Source: DATKDU01 sp035512595 (GTDB lineage: Bacteria; Planctomycetota; Planctomycetia; Pirellulales; Pirellulaceae). Taken from it: a DNA stretch of 33,644 bases. The notes beneath the pieces were generated by a model. It searched no databases. It was not told the origin of the DNA and saw only the letters and a program-made list of their open reading frames with translations. The stretch is from assembly GCA_035512595.1 (NCBI GenBank), contig DATKDU010000061.1, positions 1 to 33,644 of the forward strand, read 5' to 3'. Below, one piece after another: positions 1 to 7,047 of the stretch; positions within the stretch are counted from its first letter, which is position 1, and each line of letters begins with the position of its first letter. Position numbers and translations under genes: made by a program.

Positions 1-1
1 C

Positions 2-106
2 GAGATCGCCAGCTACCTCGCCTACTACAACGCCGACCGCCGCCACTCCTCCCTGGATTACCTCAGCCCTATCGCCTTTGAAGCCCAATTAACCCATTCC
101 CGTTAG
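2..106 (+). CDS. IS3-family transposase, C-terminal end (partial)
   Basis: This is the last 34 codons of a transposase whose start lies before the window. The visible residues contain the pattern YYNADRRHSSLDYLSPIAFE, which matches the C-terminal end of the integrase (rve, DDE) catalytic domain of OrfB in IS3-family insertion sequences. The stop is TAG at 104-106. In IS3 elements OrfB is made by a programmed frameshift from OrfA and carries out cut-and-circularise transposition; none of that can be seen here. The right end of the element must lie shortly after the stop, because homology between the next gene fragment and its intact paralogue begins by about 122-143. The identification rests on this one motif, but it is characteristic. 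Confidence 0.85.
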   Translation, partial: EIASYLAYYNADRRHSSLDYLSPIAFEAQLTHSR

Positions 107-142
107 CCACTCGACTGTCCGAAAATTGCCAAGCAGCTCAGG
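107..142 (+). mobile_element. Probable right terminus of the IS3-type element
   Basis: This stretch lies between the transposase stop and the point where clear homology to the neighbouring Imm11-like gene starts. IS3 elements usually finish with CA, and a CA dinucleotide occurs in this interval. The left end is outside the window, so the inverted repeat and target duplication cannot be checked and the exact border is unknown. Confidence 0.4.
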
Positions 143-454
143 TTGCCACTGAATCCAGTTCACGGCAATCCCCCGGAACTAGCAGCCCAAGGTTCGCCGA
201 GCTTTTACGTCATGCGTTTTGCTCGGAAGGTGACGCCACATCCCGCGTCGAAGTTCACCTATTTTCCTGGCACCAAGTCCATTGACGACGTCATTTCACT
301 TGTCCTGAGCAAGAAGGACGCGGAGGACTTGTACGCCTTTCGCCTCGAAGGGGACCCGGTTACTCATTACGCCACTCAGAAACTGGTCGACATTTGCAAA
401 CGAGAAAACCTGAAGGGTTTGGAGTTTACGCCGATCGATTGCGATTTCAAGTGA
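143..454 (+). pseudogene. 5'-truncated copy of the Imm11-like gene
   Basis: The 103-codon frame matches the second half of the adjacent intact protein (508-1116) almost residue for residue. Both copies share FPGTKSI, the stretch KKDAEDLYAFRLEGDP, and near-identical ends GLEFTPIDCDFK and GLEFTPIECEFK. The N-terminal half is absent. Homology stops next to the end of the IS3-type transposase, so the likely history is tandem duplication followed by loss of the 5' half when the insertion sequence landed. A start can only be forced at a TTG at 143, with no convincing ribosome binding site. It is probably not a working protein, although a short product cannot be excluded. Its stop lies 53 bp before the start of the intact copy. 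Confidence 0.75.
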
Positions 455-507
455 ACTTCGCCAACAGTTTTCCACGACATGCCTCACACTTCTTGATTGG
501 AGCCAAC

Positions 508-1116
508 ATGGCCGAGCGCCTCGCGATCTATACCGTGCTGCCGGACTTTGAGGTGGGAGGCAAGAAGGGATCGGACTCCATCGACTGGATCCAAAGTGAC
601 GATCCAGATGTCAACATGGAACAGGCAAAGATTGATACGATGTTAGGCAATCCGGGGCCTCTAGTCGGTCAGTGGAGACCATTTCCGGTGACTTATGAAA
701 AGGTAGGACGCCGTCCAATTCCAGCAACTTTCTATAAATGCGACATGTACATTGCGGCCTCTTTTTCTGCGAAGGAAAAACTGTCGTCGATCTCCGATTT
801 CGAATGGCTGGCGCTGGATGTTCAGAACTGTCCCGCGGAACTGGTTGCCGAAAAGGGGCCGAGTTTTTTCATCATGCGATTTGCCCGCACGGTGATTCCT
901 CATCCTTCGTCGAAATTCGAGTATTTTCCGGGCACGAAGTCCATTAGCGATGTCGTTTCGCTAGTCCTCAACAAGAAGGACGCAGAAGATTTGTACGCCT
1001 TTCGTCTCGAAGGCGATCCAGGTACTCATTACGCCACTCAAAACCTCGTTGAACTCTGCGAACGAGAAGACCTGAAGGGCCTGGAATTCACGCCGATCGA
1101 GTGCGAGTTCAAGTAA
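508..1116 (+). CDS. Imm11/DUF1629-like protein (possible immunity protein)
   Basis: This is a 202-residue soluble protein with no signal peptide or membrane segment. The C-terminal pattern, DLYAFRLEGDP followed by a helix and then GLEFTPIE, resembles the end of Imm11 (DUF1629) proteins, which are predicted antitoxins of polymorphic toxin systems; the match is from memory and only moderate. The ATG at 508 is chosen because longer in-frame starts would overlap the truncated paralogue upstream. A second, 5'-truncated copy lies immediately upstream, and a small acidic protein follows 17 bp downstream. Tandem immunity paralogues beside an insertion sequence are typical of the decaying downstream ends of toxin loci. 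No toxin is visible in the window. Confidence 0.5.
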   Translation: MAERLAIYTVLPDFEVGGKKGSDSIDWIQSDDPDVNMEQAKIDTMLGNPGPLVGQWRPFPVTYEKVGRRPIPATFYKCDMYIAASFSAKEKLSSISDFEWLALDVQNCPAELVAEKGPSFFIMRFARTVIPHPSSKFEYFPGTKSISDVVSLVLNKKDAEDLYAFRLEGDPGTHYATQNLVELCEREDLKGLEFTPIECEFK

Positions 1117-1133
1117 TCCCGAGGAAGTTTGCG

Positions 1134-1592
1134 ATGCAAGAAGAAGAGGAAGAAGAGGAAGTAAAAGAAGAAGAGGAGGAGGAAGAGGTTACCGTCGAGA
1201 TGGTCGTGGCCGATCGCGTTCGCGCCCTCGTGGAAAACTCGCTGCCGTACATTGACGCGGACAAGTTCAATGCCGACGACGACCGCCGCTGGGCCTTCGT
1301 GTGCTTCGTGGTGGGGGCCGTGTTCGGGTCGAGCTTCGACCTCAGCCGAGCGCAAGTGCAAGCGATTTCGATGCGAGTCATCGTGGATGTTTTCAAGTGG
1401 CCGGATAAGGGCGTGCTGTACTACGTCACCGACGCCATGGCCGAGGCGGACCAAGGTCTTAACAAAGAGGTTTTCGAAGGAGGGATGGCGGCCATCGCCG
1501 AATTCGAGCACGCGATTGGCTGGCTGCATGCGATCTGTGAAGCCATCACGCCGAAGGAGGACGCGGAGGAAGGAGAGGCGAATGACGATTAG
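1134..1592 (+). CDS. Hypothetical protein with poly-Glu N-terminus
   Basis: This protein has 152 residues and I do not recognise a family. The ATG at 1134 is preceded by GAGGAAG at 1121-1127, a good ribosome binding site; a longer frame from the GTG at 1101 would overlap the previous gene. Residues 3-19 are almost entirely Glu, encoded by a purine-only tract. The rest looks like a compact, mainly helical soluble domain with two hydrophobic helices (around WAFVCFVVGAVFGSSF and VLYYVTDAMAEADQ). It lies 17 bp after the Imm11-like gene in the same direction, so the two are probably co-transcribed. It could be another immunity-type protein, but that is inferred from position alone. Confidence 0.6.
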   Translation: MQEEEEEEEVKEEEEEEEVTVEMVVADRVRALVENSLPYIDADKFNADDDRRWAFVCFVVGAVFGSSFDLSRAQVQAISMRVIVDVFKWPDKGVLYYVTDAMAEADQGLNKEVFEGGMAAIAEFEHAIGWLHAICEAITPKEDAEEGEANDD

Positions 1593-1682
1593 TGGCTCGT
1601 TCAATCTTTGCCTCGCCGCGGCACGTGCCTGGAGGGTCCCGCGCGTCGCAACTATACTGACGTAGGATTGCTTGGGTTGCCG

Positions 1683-1709
1683 GTGCTTTCCGGAGCACGA
1701 ACCCTTTTT
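1683..1709 (+). terminator. Possible weak intrinsic terminator
   Basis: A 5-bp stem (GTGCT with AGCAC, loop TTCCGG) at 1683-1698 is followed by a short T run at 1704-1708. It lies between the acidic-protein gene and the oppositely oriented toxin remnant, where a terminator would be expected. The stem is short, so support is weak. Confidence 0.3.
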
Positions 1710-1759
1710 CCCCCGATCATTCCCCGCCTTGTTCCGGTCATGAATCTATCGCTGCAGCT

Positions 1760-2056
1760 TTACCCCTCGTCCTTCCAATTCCGCGGATGGCGCGAACCAT
1801 GGACGACCGCCGAGATGCGAATCCGCCCGGGCAACAATCGATAGACCACCAGATATGGGAATCGTCGAACGAGCGCCACCCGCAGGTCCTTACGCACGAT
1901 GGCATACATCGCCGGATTGCGCTTGATCCGCTCGATGCACTCATCGACGGCATCGAGAAAGTCGTCCCCCAATCCCGGCCGCTACTGCTCATACCAGACA
2001 AAGCCCAGGTCGATGTCGCGCTTCGCCGCGCGGCTGAACTTGAGGGGAAGCGTCAT
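1760..2056 (-). pseudogene. ParE/RelE-family toxin interrupted by an amber codon
   Basis: Read from the ATG at 2056, the frame gives 24 residues ending in WYEQ, then TAG at 1984-1982, then continues in the same frame with RPGLGDDFLDAVDECIERI and on to a stop at 1760. Across the stop, the sequence reads exactly as a ParE/RelE-superfamily toxin: an N-terminal helix, the WYEQxRPGLG turn, then YLVVYRLLPGRIRI and VVHGSRHPRNW near the end. A single CAG-to-TAG change explains the break. The start overlaps the antitoxin stop by four bases (ATGA), the usual coupling. Toxins of this family inhibit gyrase or cleave mRNA on the ribosome; the 24-residue product would be inactive. Restart at a downstream TTG seems unlikely to give a functional protein. 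Confidence 0.85.
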
Positions 2057-2292
2057 GGCTTTCGCGGCACGCCGGCCTTGACCTCGTCCCAAGTGAATTC
2101 GTCGTCCGGATTCGCGTCCTCCACGGCAATGCGGCGATCCAGTTCGGCGCACAATTCGGGAGACAGAAAGATTGATCCGCTGTCCGCCGGCAGCGAATCC
2201 CACAGCCGATGCAAAACTTCGACGCGCTCGGCGATGGGCAGCTTGAGTGCTTGCTCCACGACGAGACTGGGACTCAGGGCATCAGTGGACAT
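2053..2292 (-). CDS. Addiction-module antitoxin (Unstab_antitox-like)
   Basis: This 79-residue protein matches the putative addiction module component family (TIGR02574/PF09720). The visible pattern is ALKLPIAERVEVLHRLWDSL, then ELDRRIAVEDANPDDEFTWDEV at the C-terminus. Such proteins bind and neutralise the ParE/RelE-type toxin encoded directly downstream. The ATG at 2292 is preceded by AGAGGAA with good spacing, so the longer in-frame extension towards 2463 is rejected. The toxin start overlaps the stop of this gene. The antitoxin looks intact although the toxin is broken, so it may persist as an orphan or still neutralise related toxins encoded elsewhere. Confidence 0.85.
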   Translation of the reverse strand: MSTDALSPSLVVEQALKLPIAERVEVLHRLWDSLPADSGSIFLSPELCAELDRRIAVEDANPDDEFTWDEVKAGVPRKP

Positions 2293-2451
2293 GGTATTCC
2301 TCTGGGCATCGTGGCGGCAGCCTGACGGGCGACCACACATGGAGATTATCGGCCCCCTGGCCAGCCTCGTCAAACCGAACGGACTCGTATCCATGGCCTG
2401 GTGGACTATACTTGCGGTGTCTCCGCTATTTTCCCGACTAATGCGCTTGTC

Positions 2452-3549
2452 ATGACGTCCCACCTGGCTCTTGTGCGCTGGCTCCGGCTTGACATTCTCG
2501 TCTTCCTAGCCTCGTTCGCCGTCGTGGCCGGTTGCGAACATGACCCGCCGATCGTTGCGTCTTCTCCACTCCCCAGCGACGACGAGCTGCGGCAATCGCT
2601 CGACGATGCGATCGATTTCACGCGCCAGAAGCGGCGGCTGGATGTAAAGGACCAGGCCGCGTGGCAGATCATTCACGGGGCGCTGGCCTATAAACGAGAT
2701 TTCCCCGTGCTGGTCGATGGGAAGGAAGTTTCGGCCGTCGATTACGCCCTTCAGGGGGGGCGGATGAACGGCTGGAACCTCGTTCGCGGCGATCTGCTCG
2801 ATGAGAAGACCGGCCGCTACGGCGTGCGGGCCCTCTATGAGCCGGGAACCAAGACGGGCCAGGGGCACTACGACCAGTGGATGGGTTACCTGTCGGATGC
2901 CGGCCTGAAGCTGGACGAGCCGATCGTCGTCGAGGGGAAAGAGCACACGATCGAAGACTACATCCTCCAGATCGAGCGCGATGTGCCGCGGGTCGCTAAC
3001 CGCGAGTACACCTGGACGCTGATGGCCCTGACGGCATTTCGCCCGACGAGCTACGAGTGGACCGCCAGCGACGGCGAGAAATGGTCGATCGAGAAGCTCG
3101 TGGACATCGAGTTGGAGTACGAAACGGACAACGGCCCCTGCGGCGGCACGCACCGCATGTACGCCCTGGCGCTGGTTCGCAACCGGCATCTGGCCGGCGG
3201 CGGAAAGCTGGAGGGCATCTGGCAAGAAGTGCAGGAGAAGATCGAATCCGAGATCACACGAGCCAAGGCGGCCCAGAATGCCGACGGATCGCTCTCGCCG
3301 CACTACTTCCAGCGGCCGGGCATGGTGGCGGACATCACCGAGTGGATGGCGTCGTCAGGTCATGTGTTTGAATTCCTGGCCGAGGCGCTCGACAAGGAAC
3401 AACTCCAGGAGGAGTGGGTGCAGCGAGCCGCGGCGAAGCTCTGTGCGCAGTTCAAGGCCACGCAGCCGATCGACATCGAGTGCGCCAAGCTGTTTCACGC
3501 CGCGCACGGGCTGGTGCTGTATCGGGAGAAGGTGTTCGGCCCGCGGTAG
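2452..3549 (+). CDS. Putative lipoprotein, conserved hypothetical
   Basis: This protein has 365 residues counted from the ATG at 2452. The N-terminus has an Arg-containing start, a hydrophobic stretch and a lipobox VAGC with Cys at residue 28, so it is probably a lipoprotein anchored by that Cys. An upstream in-frame GTG at 2401 would place 17 extra residues before a clear signal sequence and is disfavoured. The mature part is soluble and mostly helical, with repeated Trp/Tyr-rich segments (YTWTLMALTAF, GGTHRMYALALV, HVFEFLAEAL) that would fit an alpha/alpha-barrel fold of the terpenoid-cyclase type. I see no catalytic motif and assign no function. It is transcribed divergently from the toxin-antitoxin pair. 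Confidence 0.75.
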   Translation: MTSHLALVRWLRLDILVFLASFAVVAGCEHDPPIVASSPLPSDDELRQSLDDAIDFTRQKRRLDVKDQAAWQIIHGALAYKRDFPVLVDGKEVSAVDYALQGGRMNGWNLVRGDLLDEKTGRYGVRALYEPGTKTGQGHYDQWMGYLSDAGLKLDEPIVVEGKEHTIEDYILQIERDVPRVANREYTWTLMALTAFRPTSYEWTASDGEKWSIEKLVDIELEYETDNGPCGGTHRMYALALVRNRHLAGGGKLEGIWQEVQEKIESEITRAKAAQNADGSLSPHYFQRPGMVADITEWMASSGHVFEFLAEALDKEQLQEEWVQRAAAKLCAQFKATQPIDIECAKLFHAAHGLVLYREKVFGPR

Positions 3550-3597
3550 CAACCGAATGCGGCGCGCGGCCGTTTCGCAATGGCAGTGTCGATCGCT

Positions 3598-3688
3598 TTG
3601 GCACAGAGGCACCGAGGCGCGGAGGCACAGAGCAGCAAGGACGACATTGTCTGCTCCGTGCCTTTGTGCCTCAGAGCCTCTGTGTCAA
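3598..3688. repeat. Imperfect inverted repeat (GCACAGAGGC type)
   Basis: Two arms of about 35 nt, 3598-3632 and 3654-3688, are close reverse complements. Each is built from variants of GCACAGAGGC and GAGGCAC. The transcript would fold into a long hairpin around a 21-nt loop. It sits in the 286-bp gap between a lipoprotein gene and a convergent secreted-protein gene. Repeats of this composition are dispersed in many planctomycete genomes; whether this copy acts as a bidirectional terminator cannot be told. Confidence 0.75.
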
Positions 3689-3835
3689 AAGAGGAATCAT
3701 GTCGCCCGAGGACAGCTTCTGGAATGGCGCATTTGGTCCCTCGGGATTTGTTTGGTGTCGGGCACCGCCGCGGAGCGATGGTCGGCTTGTGATTTCGTGC
3801 TTGTAAAAGCACCGAAGTCATTTGTCGGCCGTTCG

Positions 3836-4633
3836 TTACTTCTCCGCCGGCGCCTGTAGTTGCTCGCTCAGCGCCCGAATCTTGGCGTTGATTTCCGCCT
3901 GGCGGCTGCCGCTGGCGTGGCGGCCGGCCTGGCGGTAGTAGACTCGAGCCAGGCCGAGCTTGCCCTCGACTTCACACTCTTGCGCTCGTTCGACCAGCGT
4001 CTCCACTTCGGCCGCCTGCTCGGCGTCTTCCGCCGCTTGCAGAGCGCGGATTTCGGCCACGCTCAGGTCGCCCCGATCGGCGCTCGACTGCGGATTGCGG
4101 AGTGCGGAGTGCGGAGTGCCGGCAGATACCGCATTCCGCACTCCGCGCTTCGCACTGGCAGCGCCTCCTTGCTCCCGAAGCCTCGCTAGGGCTTGCTTCA
4201 CCGGGCTGACAGGCTCCGCGCCGACGACCGGCACTATGCCCAGGACGAACGGCCGCTGAATCGTATCGCTGATGAACCCCATGCCGCCGTTGGGGACGGT
4301 CACCGATGCCGACTGGCCGCCGATAAACGAGTCGTTCCCCTGTCCGGCCGTGAAGTTCAGAAAGCCGCTCACGCCGCCGCCGCGAAACCCGCCGCCAAAT
4401 CGCCCCTGCGCCGCCGGATCGAACCCGCCGAACTGCGGCGTCACACCCGGCGCTCCGCCAAAGCGGGCAAACCAGCCATTGCCTTGCAGCCCCCACGACA
4501 CGCCGACGTTCTCGTAAAACGAGTGGCCCCCCGAGTGCAGCGGCGTCTCGATCCGCGAGGTTTGAGCCTGGGCCAGCGTGCTGGCGGACAGCATCAACAA
4601 TGCCGCACCGATTCCGGTACCAATCCGCGCCAT
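3836..4633 (-). CDS. Secreted Gly-rich hypothetical protein
   Basis: This 265-residue protein has a clear signal peptide, with cleavage expected after LAQAQ near residue 24. The mature N-terminal half is rich in Gly and Phe (ARFGGAP, QFGGFDP, GRFGGGFRGGG), followed by FLNFTAGQGND and a Val-rich stretch PFVLGIVPVVGAEPVSP, then a charged, Ala/Glu-rich helical tail. A low-conservation segment at residues 161-187 is encoded by an inverted repeat inserted in the gene. No enzymatic motif is seen. The gene is 62 bp downstream of the epimerase-like gene on the same strand and could be co-transcribed with it. It is probably exported; function unknown. Confidence 0.65.
   Translation of the reverse strand: MARIGTGIGAALLMLSASTLAQAQTSRIETPLHSGGHSFYENVGVSWGLQGNGWFARFGGAPGVTPQFGGFDPAAQGRFGGGFRGGGVSGFLNFTAGQGNDSFIGGQSASVTVPNGGMGFISDTIQRPFVLGIVPVVGAEPVSPVKQALARLREQGGAASAKRGVRNAVSAGTPHSALRNPQSSADRGDLSVAEIRALQAAEDAEQAAEVETLVERAQECEVEGKLGLARVYYRQAGRHASGSRQAEINAKIRALSEQLQAPAEK
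4090..4156. repeat. Palindromic repeat inside a coding sequence
   Basis: The left arm, 4090-4119, contains three tandem 7-bp units of TGCGGAG. The right arm, 4130-4156, is its imperfect reverse complement (GCATTCCGCACTCCGCG). The repeat lies within the secreted-protein gene and encodes a peptide containing HSALRNPQS on the minus strand. It keeps the reading frame open, so it is either an in-frame insertion or tolerated linker sequence. Confidence 0.7.
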
Positions 4634-4695
4634 GATCGTGCTCGAGCGAGAGGTCCCCTGTCGCCGTTGATTCTAGGGCTTGCGGCTGCGGTCCG

Positions 4696-5574
4696 TCAAT
4701 CGAACTGCGCCCCGCGCTCGGCCACGATCGCCGCCAGCCCTTCGCGATACGATGGGTAACGCAGCACCGGCGACAGCTCGCTCATCATGCGCCGATTATT
4801 GACGCGCTTGTCGCTGGCCGCCCGCTGGGCCGCGGGACTCGTCGCATCGGGCGCGACAAACCGCGGCGGCGGCGCACCGAGCAATCGCGCCAGCTCCGCA
4901 TAGTATTCCGACCGCAACACGCTCTGGCCGTCCGACACGACGTACGTCCGCGGCAATGGCGCTCGCTCCTCGGCCAGCAGGACGATGGCCGCCGCATCGT
5001 CCACGTGGATCAGGTTCAAAAATCCGCTCGCCGGGGCGTCGATCGGCTCACCGGCCAGCACCGCCTCTGCCCGCGGAATCCGCCCCGGTCCGTATAGCCC
5101 CGCCATTCGCAGGACGATGGTCCGCTGCCCCATCTGGCTCTGGTGCAGAAGCTCCTCCGCGGCCAGGCTCGCCTTCCCGCCGGCTCGCGTCGGCCGGCAC
5201 GCCGTCTCCTCATCGACCGACTCCCCCGCCGCATCGCCATACACGCCGGTCGAGCTGACGTAGATGAAGCGTGTCACCGTGGCTGGAATTGCCGCCACGG
5301 CCTGCGCCACCCCGCCGGCATAGACCTGCTCGATGGCCGCTGCACTGCCCCGGTCGTAGCCGACGGCAAACAGGACCGTGTCAATGGCGGGCAAGGGACC
5401 GAGATCCAGGGCGGCCCCAGCAAGATCGGCCACGATCGGGCGAAGCCCTTCGCGAGCCAACATCGGCCCCTTCTCGGCAGACCGGGTGACCGCCAGGACA
5501 TCGTCCCCCCGCTGCCGCCATAACCGGGCGACGCGGAAGCCCAAATAGCCGCAGCCGAAAACGAGCTTGGCCAT
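4696..5574 (-). CDS. NAD-dependent epimerase/dehydratase-like protein
   Basis: This 292-residue protein is an extended short-chain dehydrogenase of the YeeZ-like type. The Rossmann nucleotide-binding motif GCGYLG is at residues 7-12, directly after the start, and FIYVSSTGVYGD marks the active-site strand; LRMAGLYGPGR and FLNLIHVDDAAAIVLL are typical NAD-epimerase blocks. The usual YxxxK pair is not clearly present (GGKASLAAE follows), so catalysis may be altered and the substrate is unknown. The ATG at 5574 is chosen because it places the Rossmann motif at the N-terminus; an upstream frame to 5661 adds 29 low-complexity residues. It is probably cytoplasmic. Confidence 0.8.
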   Translation of the reverse strand: MAKLVFGCGYLGFRVARLWRQRGDDVLAVTRSAEKGPMLAREGLRPIVADLAGAALDLGPLPAIDTVLFAVGYDRGSAAAIEQVYAGGVAQAVAAIPATVTRFIYVSSTGVYGDAAGESVDEETACRPTRAGGKASLAAEELLHQSQMGQRTIVLRMAGLYGPGRIPRAEAVLAGEPIDAPASGFLNLIHVDDAAAIVLLAEERAPLPRTYVVSDGQSVLRSEYYAELARLLGAPPPRFVAPDATSPAAQRAASDKRVNNRRMMSELSPVLRYPSYREGLAAIVAERGAQFD

Positions 5575-5920
5575 GCCGCAGTTGCCGATATCAGAAGTGT
5601 CCCGAGAGTGTCCTGCTGGCCGACCCGCTGGTCGCCGGGGGAAGTATTGCGGATGCGGCAAACCCTGGCGAGTCGGCAGGCGGTAGCAATAAGTGGGCCA
5701 ACGCAGCCTGCGAGCGAGGACTTCGGCCCCAAATCGGTTGCCTGCCGGGGGTTGGGCGCGCCCCGATGGTCACAGCGCGGTAAGATTTCCAGGAACAAAA
5801 GAGAAGATATTTGCCGGCGATTCGGGTATGATTTCATCACGCGGGGATCCTGGCCCAGGCGGCCGCTCCCCACCAGGTAACCAGATCACGCGAATGATGC
5901 GCTTGGCGCGGAGACCAAAC
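5575..5920. other. Intergenic region between divergent genes
   Basis: This 346-bp stretch separates the epimerase-like gene from the first protease gene. Promoters for both should lie here. A TATGAT sequence near 5826-5832 could be a -10 element for the protease gene, but no matching -35 is convincing. No repeat, RNA gene or additional reading frame is supported. Confidence 0.4.
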
Positions 5921-7021
5921 ATGACCAAAAGCTGGAGATCGTGGTCGTCGAGATTCGGGTTGTGGGCCCTGCTGGCGGCATTTGCCGCGGCTCCTTTTTC
6001 GGCGGGGATGTCGCAACTCTCGGCCGCCGACGCCAACATGCCGACGGCGGCGGTGGACGCCAACAAGGAGCGGCTGGCCCGCCTGCTGGAAGGGGCCTCG
6101 CCCACGACGGTCGATGAGTTGAAGCTGATGCAGGAGCAGGTGCAGCGGTTGACCGAGAAGCTGATCGCCTGCACGGTCGGCGTCCAGGTCGGCAACGCCT
6201 GGGGCAGCGGCGTGATCATCAGCAAGGATGGCTACGTGCTGACGGCGGCCCACGTCGCCGGACAGCCTGGTCGGGAAGTCCGCTTCATGCTCTCCGACGG
6301 GCGGGTCGTCAAAGGAAAATCACTGGGGCTCTATCGCACGCTCGATGCGGGGCTGATGAAGATCACCGACGACGGGGAGTATGTGTCGGCCGAGATGGGC
6401 GCGTCCGATGCGGTCCGGGAGGGATACTGGTGCCTGGCGACGGGGCACCCGGGCGGCTATCAGGACGACCGCAAGCCGGTGCTGCGGCTGGGACGCGTGC
6501 TGGTCATGAGGCCGGACGCCATCACCACCGACTGCACGCTCGTCGGCGGGGACTCCGGCGGGCCGCTGTTCGATCTGCAGGGAAACGTCATCGGCATCAA
6601 CAGCCGCATCGGCGCGAAGATCACCGCCAACATGCACGTGCCGGTGAATACCTACCGCGATCACTGGGACCGGATGGTCAAGGCCGAAGCCTGGGGACAT
6701 CTGGACGGGCACGCGCCGTATATTGGCCTGCGTGGCGAAGCGGATCAGACCCTGGCAAAAATTGCCAGCGTCGTGCCCAACTCGCCGGCGGAGAAGGCCG
6801 GCATCAAGGCAGGGGACGTGATCCTCAGCTTCAATGGCCGGCAAGTGACCGACTTCCTGTCGTTCAAGGAGTTCATCGGCGAGCACCAGCCGAACGACAA
6901 GGTGACCGTGCAAGTTCGCCGCGGCGAAGAAACCAAGGATTTTGAGGTGAAGTTGGCGCGGCAAGGGGGCAATGGCTGGTCGATGCCGGCCCCGGACGGT
7001 GAACGCAGACGGCGGAAATAG
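5921..7021 (+). CDS. Secreted trypsin-like serine protease with PDZ domain (S1C)
   Basis: This is a 366-residue DegP/HtrA-type protease. A hydrophobic signal sequence occupies roughly residues 11-35. The protease domain has a complete catalytic triad: His111 in LTAAHVAG, Asp142 in RTLDAGLMKI and Ser212 in GGDSGGPLFD. A single PDZ domain follows at about residues 265-345 (SVVPNSPAEKAGIKAGDVIL). It should act on misfolded or exported proteins outside the cytoplasm. The ATG at 5921 gives a normal signal peptide; an ATG at 5894 would add nine residues and is also possible. The next gene, 26 bp downstream, encodes a degenerate relative, so the pair is probably one transcription unit. Confidence 0.88.
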   Translation: MTKSWRSWSSRFGLWALLAAFAAAPFSAGMSQLSAADANMPTAAVDANKERLARLLEGASPTTVDELKLMQEQVQRLTEKLIACTVGVQVGNAWGSGVIISKDGYVLTAAHVAGQPGREVRFMLSDGRVVKGKSLGLYRTLDAGLMKITDDGEYVSAEMGASDAVREGYWCLATGHPGGYQDDRKPVLRLGRVLVMRPDAITTDCTLVGGDSGGPLFDLQGNVIGINSRIGAKITANMHVPVNTYRDHWDRMVKAEAWGHLDGHAPYIGLRGEADQTLAKIASVVPNSPAEKAGIKAGDVILSFNGRQVTDFLSFKEFIGEHQPNDKVTVQVRRGEETKDFEVKLARQGGNGWSMPAPDGERRRRK

Positions 7022-7047
7022 GCGCTTCGAGCACAAGGAGCTTTGTT

